Source: DYJE01 sp041660385 (lineage in GTDB: Bacteria > Desulfobacterota > Desulfobacteria > Desulfobacterales > Desulfolunaceae). From it: a stretch of DNA of 64,000 bases. The notes under the pieces are model-generated. The model was not told where the DNA came from, did not search any database, and was given only the letters and a program-made list of their open reading frames with translations. The DNA lies in the NCBI GenBank assembly GCA_041660385.1, contig JBAZWJ010000018.1, positions 1 to 64,000 on the forward strand. The letters are read 5' to 3'. Below, in pieces: positions 51,799 through 60,915 of the stretch (position 1 is the first letter of the stretch; each line of letters starts with the position of its first letter). Both the position numbers and the translations under genes were made by a program.

Positions 51799-53062
51799 CG
51801 GTGGAAACGTTCTCGATCCGGGGCGGCTTTCCGGACAGTACGATCTGATTATAGATAACGGTGTGATCCTCAAGATTCTTGAAGGCGGCGCTCCTTTTGA
51901 CAGTGTGACCATCGAACGGACGATTGATGCCAAAGGGAAGCTTGTTACCCCGGGACTCATTGATATGCATGTGCATTTACGGGAACCGGGTTTCGAGTAT
52001 AAAGAAACCATTGAAACAGGTTGCAGGGCGGCTGCGCGCGGCGGCTTCACCGCTGTCTGCTGCATGCCCAACACAAAACCCGTGAACGATAACAGACAGG
52101 TTACGGAATATATCATTCAAAAAGCCCGTGAAGCCGGTTATGCAAAAGTATATCCTGCTGCTGCCATCAGTACGATGTCCAAAGGTCAGGCACTGTGTGA
52201 ATACGGCGAATTAAAAGAAGCAGGTGCCGTGGCATTGACCGATGACGGGCTGCCCGTCACCAACGGTCAGCTGATGCGACGGGCTCTTGAATACGCAAAA
52301 GGATTTGGGCTGCCCATCATCAGTCATTGTGAGGATATGGATCTGGCTGCGGGCGGCTGCATGAACGAGGGCGCTGTGGCCACACGACTTGGCCTTGCAG
52401 GCATTCCAAATATATCCGAAAGCATCATGGTGATGCGCGATATCGGTCTTGCCGAACTCACCGGTGGACGTGTTCATATCGCCCACGTAAGCACTCGGGA
52501 ATCGGTTGAGGCCATCAGAGCTGCCAAGCTGCGTGGTGTGAACGTCACGGCTGAAACAGCACCCCATTATTTCACACTCACCGATGAGTCAGTGATGGGT
52601 TACGACACAAGCGCCAAAATGAATCCACCTTTACGATCAGAGGATGACAGACAGGCCATAAGGGAAGGGCTTGCCGATGGAACTCTTGATGTTATTGCTA
52701 CGGATCACGCCCCCCATTCTCCGCTTGAGAAAAATGTGGAGTTCAGTCAGGCTGCCAATGGCATCGTCGGTCTGGAAACGTCCTTATCTTTGTCATTAAA
52801 ACTGGTGGAAGAAAAGGTTCTGAGCCTTGAATCCCTGATTCGTAAAATGAGCACCAATCCGGCAGCCATTTTGGGAATTCCCTGTGGCATTATGGAAGGC
52901 GCCGTTGCCGATATCACCATAATTGACCTTGAGTCTGAATACATCTTTGATGTGAAGGATTTATACTCCAAAAGCAAAAATACGCCTTTTGGCGGCTGGA
53001 AGCTGAAAGGGCGTGCTGTTGCAACCCTGGTGGATGGCAAATTGGTCTATGAAACAAAGTAA
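51782..53062 (+). CDS. pyrC: Dihydroorotase
   Basis: This 426-residue class I dihydroorotase has the zinc ligands in DMHVHLREPG, further histidines in SHCEDMD and HIAHVST, and the catalytic Asp in IATDHAPHS. ATG 51782 is chosen for its GGAGGATCAC site inside the end of pyrB. The third step of pyrimidine synthesis directly follows the second here. Confidence 0.94.
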   Translation: MAIRISGGNVLDPGRLSGQYDLIIDNGVILKILEGGAPFDSVTIERTIDAKGKLVTPGLIDMHVHLREPGFEYKETIETGCRAAARGGFTAVCCMPNTKPVNDNRQVTEYIIQKAREAGYAKVYPAAAISTMSKGQALCEYGELKEAGAVALTDDGLPVTNGQLMRRALEYAKGFGLPIISHCEDMDLAAGGCMNEGAVATRLGLAGIPNISESIMVMRDIGLAELTGGRVHIAHVSTRESVEAIRAAKLRGVNVTAETAPHYFTLTDESVMGYDTSAKMNPPLRSEDDRQAIREGLADGTLDVIATDHAPHSPLEKNVEFSQAANGIVGLETSLSLSLKLVEEKVLSLESLIRKMSTNPAAILGIPCGIMEGAVADITIIDLESEYIFDVKDLYSKSKNTPFGGWKLKGRAVATLVDGKLVYETK

Positions 53063-53137
53063 AATCCTGGGGTGGAAAAAGTGAGGGACCATCAAAAAAT
53101 ACGGTTCTCGCTATGGGGCTTCAGATGTGTAGTTTTT

Positions 53138-53260
53138 CGTAGGTCGGGTAGAGGAACGAAACCCGACAAATGATCCGATCCTTAAAATAATCGGACGTTT
53201 ATTTTATTGAAGGTGCCGTAAGTAAATCTGTAGGATGGGTGGAGCACAGCGCAACCCATC
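53138..53260. repeat. Composite of GTCGGGTTTCG and GTAGGATGGG repeats
   Basis: An inverted GTCGGGTTTCG repeat (53138-53173) with its extended flank (CGATCCTTAAAATAATCGGA) is followed by a GTAGGATGGGTGGAGC repeat (53230-53260). The same two families adjoin at 44.3-44.4 kb. They occupy the gap between pyrC and the activator gene. Confidence 0.8.
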
Positions 53261-53331
53261 ACGAATATCCATAGACGACCGACAATAAAATTCACCCGAT
53301 CAAAACCAACACCAAAACGGAAACCAGTTTT

Positions 53332-54729
53332 ATGCCCTCATTTGATAATAAAGCCTCCATCCTTGTCGTTGACGACGAACTCAGTATGCGTGAATTTTTA
53401 GATCTGATGCTGGTGAAGGCCGGTTACCGGGTCGATTGTGCGGAAAGTGGCAAAGAGGCCCTGTCAAAAATCGGCAGCCGTATTTATGACCTGGTTCTGA
53501 CCGATATCCGTCTGGGCGATTTGAGCGGCCTTGATGTTCTCCGTGCTGCCAAAAAACGTCACAACGAAACCGTGGTGATCCTGATTTCAGCCTATGCCAC
53601 CACAGAAACAGCCGTGGAAGCCATGAACGACGGGGCCTACGATTACGTTCCCAAGCCCTTTGATAACAATGAACTCAAAGCCACCATCGCAAGAGCCCTT
53701 GACCTCAAAACCATAGAAAGGGAAAAGGAAGATCTCAGCGAAGAGACCAAAACCCACCTCCACTTTGGCTGTATTATCGGAGACAGTCCGGCCATGCGTC
53801 GGATTTACACGCTTGTCGAACAGGTGGCCAAAGCCAAGACCAATGTTATGATCACCGGTGAAAGCGGAACGGGAAAAGAACTGATCGCAAGCTCCATACA
53901 CAAGTTAAGCGATAGGAAAGACCAGGCTTTTGTTACGGTAAACTGCGGTGGAATTCCCGAAAATCTCATGGAAAGTGAGCTGTTCGGCCACAAGAAAGGC
54001 TCGTTCACCGGAGCTACCCATGATAAAAAAGGGCTGTTCGAAGAAGCCCACAACGGCACGATATTCCTCGACGAAATCGGGGAACTATCCATGGGACTCC
54101 AGGTTAAACTCCTTCGTGCTGTGCAGCAGCGGTCTTTTAAGCCTGTGGGCGATACCAAAGATGTGGATGTGGATATCCGTATTATCAGTGCCACCAATAA
54201 AACACTTGAAGAAGAGGTTATGGAAGGCCGTTTCCGTGAAGACCTTTTTTACCGTCTGAATGTGATCGAAATCAAAGTTCCTGCCCTGCGTGAACGGAAA
54301 AGCGATCTCAAACTCTTGGCCCAGTTTTTCCTGGACAAATACTCTAAGGAAATGGGCAAGGATATCACCAAAATTTCTTCATACGCTGTGGAACTCCTGA
54401 CCAAATATGATTTTCCCGGCAACGTCCGTGAGCTTGAAAACCTCATCGAACGAAGCGTTGCCCTTTCCACCACCAACATCATTCTGCCCGAAAGTCTGTC
54501 TCTTGCCTCGTTCAAACGCCGCTGGATCGAAGGCGTGCCCAACCGCCGATTCAACCTCCATGACGTGGAACACGGGGTTCAGCTTGACGATATCATCCAT
54601 TCCATCGAAAAAGCCTATGTCCAGAAAGCCCTGGAATTCAGTGGCGGCAGAAAAGGTAAAGCTGCCAAACTTCTGGACATTACCTTCCGCTCCATGCGCT
54701 ACCGCTGCGAGAAACTGGGGCTTGAGTGA
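53332..54729 (+). CDS. pilR: NtrC-family response regulator, PilR-like
   Basis: This 465-residue regulator has a receiver domain (acceptor Asp in LVLTDIRLGD, Lys in VPKPFD), an AAA+ sigma-54 domain (GESGTGKE, GSFTGA, IFLDEIGE) and a Fis-type helix-turn-helix. Its end (LDITFRSMRYRCEKLGLE) is typical of PilR rather than NtrC. PilR activates pilin genes through sigma-54; a pilin with a -24/-12-like promoter lies 2 kb downstream. No PilS sensor gene is next to it. Confidence 0.78.
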   Translation: MPSFDNKASILVVDDELSMREFLDLMLVKAGYRVDCAESGKEALSKIGSRIYDLVLTDIRLGDLSGLDVLRAAKKRHNETVVILISAYATTETAVEAMNDGAYDYVPKPFDNNELKATIARALDLKTIEREKEDLSEETKTHLHFGCIIGDSPAMRRIYTLVEQVAKAKTNVMITGESGTGKELIASSIHKLSDRKDQAFVTVNCGGIPENLMESELFGHKKGSFTGATHDKKGLFEEAHNGTIFLDEIGELSMGLQVKLLRAVQQRSFKPVGDTKDVDVDIRIISATNKTLEEEVMEGRFREDLFYRLNVIEIKVPALRERKSDLKLLAQFFLDKYSKEMGKDITKISSYAVELLTKYDFPGNVRELENLIERSVALSTTNIILPESLSLASFKRRWIEGVPNRRFNLHDVEHGVQLDDIIHSIEKAYVQKALEFSGGRKGKAAKLLDITFRSMRYRCEKLGLE

Positions 54730-54752
54730 TGTTGGATTCAAATCAGTTCAAT

Positions 54753-55070
54753 TTATGGGCACTGCTCGCATAGACCTTGATATAACGCTGAAATCAATTT
54801 TTCAACTTGTTGATAGGAGTACTGGGGAAAGGACTTACTGATAACAATGCTTTGTATCAATCCTTTGTTTCTGTTGGTATTGGTTTCCCGATTCAAGATA
54901 TGTTTTACTTTGCCTTTTGTTGACTCTGAATTTTTGAGAATCGTTGCCAAGGTTCGGCCAAGAAATCTCGCTGAAACCTCATCATAATCGGGGGTACCTT
55001 CCGATTCAAAAAGATCTGCGGATTCGTTGTAGAGTCGTTCAAGATTTCCAGCATCAACATAATGATGCAT
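54753..55070 (-). pseudogene. Truncated nucleotidyltransferase-like toxin partner (C-terminal part)
   Basis: This 105-residue reading frame begins 11 bp after the AbiEi-like gene. Its text (HHYVDAGNLERLYNESADLF and FLGRTLATILKNSES) looks like the C-terminal portion of predicted nucleotidyltransferases paired with such antitoxins. The front of that family (GGxAxxxxGxxRxTxDID) is absent. No ribosome site precedes the ATG. It may be a remnant or an unusually short partner; the family assignment is tentative. Confidence 0.45.
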
Positions 55071-55081
55071 GATGATGGAGT

Positions 55082-56101
55082 TTATTCGATAAGTTCAGTG
55101 ATATAATCATGATAGATGATACCTGCCGTTTCTATATTTCTAGAATTACATGTTGACATTAAATCAGCATAGACAAGAATGGGTGGGGCGGTTGAGCTTC
55201 TTGCATGGCCATGATGAAAATTCCAAAAAGTGTCAAGGATTTCAATTTTCCCCAGATTGTCATGTCTCAATTTGTTATTTACAATGAGTTTTGTTAAGGG
55301 TTTCTTTGTATAGAGGGTTACCGTTTCGGAGGTTAGGTAGGCCGTCAATTTTGATGCGGCAACTTCGCCACTCCAAAAAGCATTGTTTTCCTCAAATGTT
55401 GTATCTTTCCACCAGCAGATGTTATCAGAACTGTATACTTTTTTATTCAATTTATTTTTTAGCTGCTCTGGATAGGCGGTTACCCAACGATCCATCAATT
55501 CTATCTTTTTAATCAGTTTACGCCCATGAGAGCCCCCATTAATTAGAAAACCGAGTGTTTGCAAATCCTTTAAAACCCAGTTCGCTGTCCCAAGAGAGAC
55601 GTTTGATAATGAGGCCAACTCTCTGAACGTTTTTTTTTCAGAATTAGGAAGGGAAAGCAGTGTAAAGATGACCTTTAAACCGCTGGCTTTGAAAGCACGG
55701 ATAACAGGCTCCGGTTTCAGAATATCATGGGATTTGTTTCCTTTTACAAAAAGATATAATGGAGGACGATTAAGAAACAGGTTTCCACATGTATCCATAA
55801 ATTCAATATGATAGTTTTTAAGACGGTCAGCCATTTCAGCCGAAACATAGGGGGTGATTATGACGGTTCGTTCTTTGTCGTGAGATTCAGCCAAATGTAA
55901 CGCCGCCATGGTTTTATCGAACCTGGTTTTTACTTTTGTAATCAGTCTATGTTCCGTCTCACCGTATGTAATCGTAATAATCGCATGGGCGGTTTTATCC
56001 AGCGTTTGCGATGGGTAAAGCACGTCCGTTTGGCAAACGGTGAATGGATGAGTTCTCATTATAGCAACTAAGGTCTTCTGAAGGATGTCTTTTTCGCTCA
56101 T
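55082..56101 (-). CDS. Type IV toxin-antitoxin AbiEi-family antitoxin-like protein
   Basis: This 339-residue protein has an N-terminal half with FMDTCGNLFLNRPPLYLF, which matches AbiEi-like antitoxins with a nuclease-like fold. A winged helix-turn-helix follows (TFRELASLSNVSLGTANWVL, about 155-190) and a C-terminal domain (WSGEVAASKLTAYL). AbiEi represses its operon and counteracts the AbiEii nucleotidyltransferase. The following gene on the strand seems to be only a piece of that partner. The region is AT-richer than its surroundings, which suggests acquisition. Confidence 0.7.
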   Translation of the reverse strand: MSEKDILQKTLVAIMRTHPFTVCQTDVLYPSQTLDKTAHAIITITYGETEHRLITKVKTRFDKTMAALHLAESHDKERTVIITPYVSAEMADRLKNYHIEFMDTCGNLFLNRPPLYLFVKGNKSHDILKPEPVIRAFKASGLKVIFTLLSLPNSEKKTFRELASLSNVSLGTANWVLKDLQTLGFLINGGSHGRKLIKKIELMDRWVTAYPEQLKNKLNKKVYSSDNICWWKDTTFEENNAFWSGEVAASKLTAYLTSETVTLYTKKPLTKLIVNNKLRHDNLGKIEILDTFWNFHHGHARSSTAPPILVYADLMSTCNSRNIETAGIIYHDYITELIE

Positions 56102-56463
56102 GGGTGAGATTCTCCGTTCAATATATTTAATAGTCTATAAAAAATGAACATACATATATTTTGAACACGCCACAAGATGTTATTTTTATAAAATGAAGAA
56201 CTGTTCAAATCAGTACAACCACCGTCTCCAAAACACCATGGATTCCGGGTCGGCACCGCATTTTGAACGTCATGACCTTGCGGAGATTATTTCCGACGCA
56301 AAGTCCGAATCATCATCGACCGCCGCCCAGAATCCATGCCCGTCATAGCTTAGCCGTTCAAATCAATTCTAAAATCGTTTTCAAAATTCACCATGGATAC
56401 CGTCGGCTTTTGTTTGGCTTTCTTTCAGCCCCTCGCTTTGGGGCTCTTCCCGGAAGGATCGGG

Positions 56464-56500
56464 TCATTTGTCGGGTTTCGTGGCTCTACCCGACCCAGGA
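56464..56500 (+). repeat. GTCGGGTTTCG repeat, diverged copy
   Basis: TCATTTGTCGGGTTTCGTGG then CTCTACCCGACCCAGG. The preceding GGATCGGG also matches other copies. Confidence 0.7.
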
Positions 56501-56681
56501 GAGGAGAGGCAATTGGATATTCCATATTCCCCATTGTGCCGTTTTTCGTCACAACAATGGCCAAAATGCGTAAATTACGCCAACGCTTTTTAAGCATCAT
56601 GGCATGAATCAATGGGGTGTTATTAAAATAAAAATAAATTAAAACAGCATGATAGATATTTTTACGAAAATAGTCACACGC

Positions 56682-56696
56682 TGGCATTGCTTTTGT
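56682..56696 (+). promoter_or_regulatory. Candidate sigma-54 promoter of the pilin gene
   Basis: TGGCAT-TGCTT-TTGT has the right spacing, with one change in each half. It lies 275 bp before the pilin ATG, giving a long leader. The pilR-like gene upstream in this window supports sigma-54 control. Confidence 0.5.
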
Positions 56697-56710
56697 AATA
56701 ACATAGTACC

Positions 56711-56733
56711 GTACGAACGAAACGATTCGTACA
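56711..56733. promoter_or_regulatory. Inverted repeat GTACGAA-N8/9-TTCGTAC near the pilin transcription start
   Basis: GTACGAACGAAACGATTCGTAC forms a 7-bp stem just after the -12 element. It would be at the 5' end of the mRNA, where a hairpin could stabilise it, or could be an operator. Confidence 0.45.
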
Positions 56734-56970
56734 AGATGACTGGAAGGCAAGGTCGTCGCACGGATAGCACTCTGTTGAAAAAGTGTTGCTAAAAACAGGT
56801 TTCTTGGTTATCATAAAAGAACTGCAATAGAGTAATTATCACGTGTTGAACGTTTTCCCGAGTTAAAGACCGAAGTTCATGGTGCAAAAAAGTCATGGTG
56901 TTTTTACATCGGGAATCTTGTCTACGCGTTGATAAAAATCTCAAAAACCAACCAAAAGAGGAGACACCAC

Positions 56971-57621
56971 ATGTTTAAAATGGTCAAAAGAAATGAAAAA
57001 GGCTTCACCCTCATCGAACTCATGATCGTTATCGCCATCATTGGTATTCTGGCTGCCATCGCTGTGCCCCAGTTCATGACATATAGAATGAGGGCTTACA
57101 ACTCGGCTGCTAAAGCAACAGGTCACAATCTGAAAGCGGACAACGCCAATCTGAACTCCGAACTGGGCGTCTATGGGCATACTGAAGCAGCAGCAGTTCT
57201 CCTTGATGGTGCTGACGCTGGTGTGGGTGTTGCCGATACGACCGCTGACGTGGACTTGGCAAGGCCTTCAACTATTGGAGCAACAGGTGCCCGACTTGCC
57301 GGCACGACTGGTGCTTTACCAGCGAGATCTCTGGCCATTGGCGTTGCATTGGGTAACAATATGATCGCAGATGTTCAAGATGTAAATGATGCGACTAATC
57401 AGTCTTCATATTGCGCTTATACACGTCATTTTAAAGGCGACACCGCTTACGGAATTGATGGCGACATTGAAAATTCTCTGTACGCAGTTACAAACGCTAA
57501 CTGGTCTGATGTCGCTGGTATTGGTGCGGCAACTTTGGTTCCTACGCTTCCTCCTGTTGATGATATTACTGGTCAAGCTGGTGGCGGTTTACCCACTGGA
57601 AACTGGACTCTTGTTCCCTAA
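56971..57621 (+). CDS. Type IV pilin, first paralogue
   Basis: This 216-residue prepilin has a short leader MFKMVKRNEKG cut before FTLIELMIVIAIIGILAAIA, with Glu5 present. The body is rich in Ala, Thr and Asp and has one cysteine (SSYCAYTRHF). The conserved stretch AKATGHNLKADNANLNSELG is shared with the second pilin. ATG 56971 follows AGAGGAGACACC. It is longer than the short Geobacter PilA. A terminator follows, so it can be expressed far above the ABC genes. Confidence 0.9.
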   Translation: MFKMVKRNEKGFTLIELMIVIAIIGILAAIAVPQFMTYRMRAYNSAAKATGHNLKADNANLNSELGVYGHTEAAAVLLDGADAGVGVADTTADVDLARPSTIGATGARLAGTTGALPARSLAIGVALGNNMIADVQDVNDATNQSSYCAYTRHFKGDTAYGIDGDIENSLYAVTNANWSDVAGIGAATLVPTLPPVDDITGQAGGGLPTGNWTLVP

Positions 57622-57643
57622 TGTTTAATAAAATATAATGACA

Positions 57644-57680
57644 ATAGCCCCTTTTTGATCAAGAAAGGGGCTATTTTTTT
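57644..57680 (+). terminator. Rho-independent terminator after the first pilin
   Basis: Stem AATAGCCCCTTT / AAAGGGGCTATT with an 8-base loop, followed by TTTTT. It ends the pilin transcript 23 bp after the stop. Confidence 0.85.
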
Positions 57681-57707
57681 AACCAGAAAAAGGCATCCTA
57701 AAAGCTT

Positions 57708-58454
57708 ATGGCCGCGATACAATTCCAGAATGTTTCTAAAACGTTTACCAGCGGACTGAAAAAAAGAAAGGCTTTAAACGATCTGTGTCTTACCATTGAA
57801 CACGGGGAGGTTTTTGGGTTCCTTGGTCCAAACGGTGCAGGCAAAAGCACAACCATCAAGCTTCTGCTTAATTTCATCCGGCCGGACCATGGAGAAATCC
57901 ATGTCAAGGATGCTCTGGTTGGGCGGGAGAACTATTTGCATCATATCGGATATCTCCCAGAAATCCCCTGCTTTTACGAGAATCTCACCGCTGTTGAGAT
58001 ATTAAATTTTTCAGGCAGAGTGTCCGGGCTGAAAAGAGATGACCTGGACGGCAGATCCCATGATATTCTCAAACGGCTGAAGCTCGACCATGCGAAATCC
58101 TGGCAGATCCGGACCTTCTCCAAAGGGATGAAGCAGCGGCTTGGTTTTGCCGTGGCCCTGATCCATGACCCTGAAATCGTGATTCTTGATGAACCGATGA
58201 GCGGATTAGACCCTATGGGACGTCATCTGATCACGGATGTGATCCTTGAACTCAAAGAGCGGGGGAAAACCGTCTTTTTCAGTTCCCACATTTTAAGTGA
58301 CGTTGAAAAGCTCTGTAACCGGATTGCCATTCTTAATAATGGCAATCAACTGTTCGCAGGTGGAGTCAAAGATGTGCTGAGCCGATACGGCTCAGACCTT
58401 GAAAGTGCGTTTATGAACATCGTGCAGATGGATGACAGAGGTGATAATGAATAA
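57708..58454 (+). CDS. ABC transporter ATPase, PilH-like
   Basis: This 248-residue ATPase has Walker A GPNGAGKST, signature FSKGMKQRLGFA and Walker B IVILDEPMSGLDPMG, of the exporter type with Q-loop YLPEIPC. Together with the permease and the next gene, set between two pilin genes, it resembles the PilGHI ABC transporter of Myxococcus needed for type IV pilus function. The ATG lies 28 bp after the terminator, so read-through or its own promoter is needed. Confidence 0.85.
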   Translation: MAAIQFQNVSKTFTSGLKKRKALNDLCLTIEHGEVFGFLGPNGAGKSTTIKLLLNFIRPDHGEIHVKDALVGRENYLHHIGYLPEIPCFYENLTAVEILNFSGRVSGLKRDDLDGRSHDILKRLKLDHAKSWQIRTFSKGMKQRLGFAVALIHDPEIVILDEPMSGLDPMGRHLITDVILELKERGKTVFFSSHILSDVEKLCNRIAILNNGNQLFAGGVKDVLSRYGSDLESAFMNIVQMDDRGDNE

Positions 58455-59256
58455 GATTTTTCTGATCGGCTGGATCACCTTCAAAGACTGTATCCGCAAC
58501 AAAGCGTTGTATGGGATTTTTTTTCTCGGTCTGATTCTCTTTGTCGCCAACATCGTCTTTACCGGAATGTTTACTTGGGAACTCGGCAAAGTGGCCGTTG
58601 ACATGGGCCTTTCGATCATCTCCTTTTCAGGGCTCATCATCATTTTTTTCATGTGTCTGCCCCTGATGGCCAGTGATCTTATAAATAAAACGGTGTATCT
58701 GATTCTGTCCCGGCCTGTTACAAAGGCCCATTATATCATTGGGAAATACGTGGGGCTTGGATCTGTGATTGTGATTTCGAGCTTCTTTTTAGGGCTGTGC
58801 AGTGCTCTGTCAGTCCGGCTCTCTGTCCTTGGGGTGGAGGTATTTATTCCACCCCATTTTTCGTGGACTATGTTTGCCGCATCCATTGGTTTTCTGACCC
58901 TGTCCCTTCTTGTCCTTCTGGCTCTTGCCATTCTCTGGACCTGTGCGAGCACCCATCATTTTACGGCGGTCCTGCTGACCCTGATGACCTACTTCATCTG
59001 TCATAATATGGAAAACGTTAAAAATATCATTCTGTCCACCAAGTTCATGACGAAGGACTCCCTTTCCATCAAGGTGATTGACACGATCTCTTGGATATTG
59101 CCGAACCTTGCCGCTTTTGATCTGAAAACAACAGCAGCCTATGGTCTGCCCGTTAATATGACGTCCTTGTCATGGGTTCTGCTTTACGGCTTTTCGTATA
59201 TCGTGATCTGTATAACCCTCGCTGTCATGATTTTTAAACGGAGAGAGTTGTCGTGA
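58447..59256 (+). CDS. ABC transporter permease, PilI-like
   Basis: This 269-residue protein has six hydrophobic helices in the ABC2 layout. It begins inside the end of the ATPase gene after AGAGGTG, and its stop overlaps the next start. The role in pili is inferred from gene order. Confidence 0.82.
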   Translation: MNKIFLIGWITFKDCIRNKALYGIFFLGLILFVANIVFTGMFTWELGKVAVDMGLSIISFSGLIIIFFMCLPLMASDLINKTVYLILSRPVTKAHYIIGKYVGLGSVIVISSFFLGLCSALSVRLSVLGVEVFIPPHFSWTMFAASIGFLTLSLLVLLALAILWTCASTHHFTAVLLTLMTYFICHNMENVKNIILSTKFMTKDSLSIKVIDTISWILPNLAAFDLKTTAAYGLPVNMTSLSWVLLYGFSYIVICITLAVMIFKRRELS

Positions 59257-60104
59257 AAATGGATCGCACGTTTATCTGGCCTGTTTTCTTTTGTTTATTC
59301 CTGGGTTTTTTTATTGCAAGCAACATACACATCAAGAATGAACGAAATAAACTGAGCGCCCAATATGCCTTGAATATTGTCAATGCACCGCCGGAAGTGG
59401 TTCAATTGATTGCCGGTGAGTTCAAAGGCCTTATGGCGGACTTTATCCTGATGCAGGTCAGCTCGTTCACTGGAAGTGGAAAAGATATTTCCCAAGAAGA
59501 ATGGAAAAATGTGCTTCTGGGATTTGAACAGGTCATGGGCCTTGATCCTTATTTCGAGCAGACTTACCTCCTGGCCCAGAGCGCCATGGCCTGGGATGCT
59601 AAAATGCCGGAAGAGGGCAATCGGCTGCTTGATATTGCAAGGCATAGCAGGCCATGGGATTTCAGACCTGGTTTTTATATGGGTTTTAATTATTATTATT
59701 TTCTGAACGATTATGATCGCGCGTCTAACATATTTATCGAAACAGCAAAGGTGGAAAATGCCCCGGTTTTAATAGCGCTATTAGGCAGCAGGTTTTCTGC
59801 AAAAGACGGGAGAACCCAGGCCAGTCTGCTGGTTCTGGAAAACATGCTGGATGCACCCGATATCTCTGAAAACAGTTTAAAAGAGATAAAACACAGAATT
59901 ATGGCTCTTAAAGGAGTTATGATTCTTGAAAATGCAGTTAAAGTGTATGCTGATCGTTTCGGCGCTAAACCTGAATCACTCGATAAACTTATAGATACAG
60001 GGGTTATAAGCCAATTGCCACCTAACCCCTATTTAACATCATACACATATGATCCTGTTAACAATGAAGTCAGGTTTGATAAAGTGAAAGATCTGGGAAA
60101 GTAG
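59253..60104 (+). CDS. Membrane-anchored TPR-like protein, PilG-like third component
   Basis: This 283-residue protein has an N-terminal membrane helix (about 7-24) and a periplasmic helical domain with TPR-like repeats (QTYLLAQSAMAWDAKMPEEG, YYYFLNDYDRASNIF). It ends in a short alpha/beta piece (YADRFGAKPESLDKLIDTG, NPYLTSYTYDPVNN) that recalls the end of pseudopilins. It starts in GTG 59253 overlapping the permease. M. xanthus PilG occupies the same place with PilHI. The function is inferred. Confidence 0.65.
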   Translation: MKMDRTFIWPVFFCLFLGFFIASNIHIKNERNKLSAQYALNIVNAPPEVVQLIAGEFKGLMADFILMQVSSFTGSGKDISQEEWKNVLLGFEQVMGLDPYFEQTYLLAQSAMAWDAKMPEEGNRLLDIARHSRPWDFRPGFYMGFNYYYFLNDYDRASNIFIETAKVENAPVLIALLGSRFSAKDGRTQASLLVLENMLDAPDISENSLKEIKHRIMALKGVMILENAVKVYADRFGAKPESLDKLIDTGVISQLPPNPYLTSYTYDPVNNEVRFDKVKDLGK

Positions 60105-60137
60105 ATGGTCGTTTCGGCCATAGGGGGGGAACATCAC

Positions 60138-60788
60138 ATGTCCACAATGGTCAAAGGAAATGAAAAAGGCTTCACTCTGATTGAAATCATGATCGTTATT
60201 GCCATTATTGGTATCCTGGCATCCATCGCCATTCCCCAGTTTATGACTTACAGGATGAGATCATATAACTCCGCAGCCAAAGCGATTGTTCACAATCTGA
60301 GATCAGATAACGCCAATTTGAACTCCGAGTTGGGAGTCTATGGACATACCGAAGCGATAGCTGCAATTCGTTCTGCTGCTGATGCTGGTGCTGGTGCAGC
60401 CGATACCCGCGCTGTCCAGGCTTTATCTGCTCCAGCAACAACGACTTTAGCCGGTGCACGTCTTTCAGGGCGGACGACTGAAACAGTTCCCAGAGCAATG
60501 GCAATACCCATTGCTCTGGGTCATCATATGGTTGCGAATTGTTTGGACATCAATGATGCCTCCAACCAGACTTCATACACTATTTTTACCCGCCACATCA
60601 AAGGTGACACAGCTTACGCCGTTGACGGAGATATTGAAAATTCCATTTATTCTGTTTCAAATCCTGCCTGGCCGAACTTGGCAGGGCTTCAGGCCACACC
60701 TGTTAATCCAACCCTCGCTTTCGCTGATGAAATTAGAAACGCAGCTGGAGGCGGTTCACCCACAGCAGCCTGGACGTTGATTCCATAG
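60138..60788 (+). CDS. Type IV pilin, second paralogue
   Basis: This 216-residue prepilin has leader MSTMVKGNEKG before FTLIEIMIVIAIIGILASIA. Length and much of the body match the first pilin (SELGVYGHTEA, GDTAYAVDGDIENS, GGGSPTAAWTLIP). The middle section (about residues 75-115) differs most. ATG 60138 follows GGGGGGAAC. It has no terminator between it and the ABC genes and is probably co-transcribed with them. Confidence 0.9.
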   Translation: MSTMVKGNEKGFTLIEIMIVIAIIGILASIAIPQFMTYRMRSYNSAAKAIVHNLRSDNANLNSELGVYGHTEAIAAIRSAADAGAGAADTRAVQALSAPATTTLAGARLSGRTTETVPRAMAIPIALGHHMVANCLDINDASNQTSYTIFTRHIKGDTAYAVDGDIENSIYSVSNPAWPNLAGLQATPVNPTLAFADEIRNAAGGGSPTAAWTLIP

Positions 60789-60915
60789 GTATTTTGTAAT
60801 TTTTTGTGACGACTGCACACGGGGATTTGCAACTCTGGGTCATAAAGATATTCGATTACCTTATGACCGTTGACTCCCCTTGCCTGACGATCCGGTTTAT
60901 GATACGTCAGGGAAC

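Larger units (their letters stand above)
56102..56970. other. 869-bp gap upstream of the first pilin
   Basis: Contains an inverted pair ATGGATTC / GAATCCAT (56238-56245, 56330-56337), a diverged GTCGGGTTTCG repeat (56464-56500), a -24/-12-like promoter (56682-56696) and a hairpin (56711-56733). The final 230 bp would be pilin leader. No further gene is supported. Confidence 0.6.
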
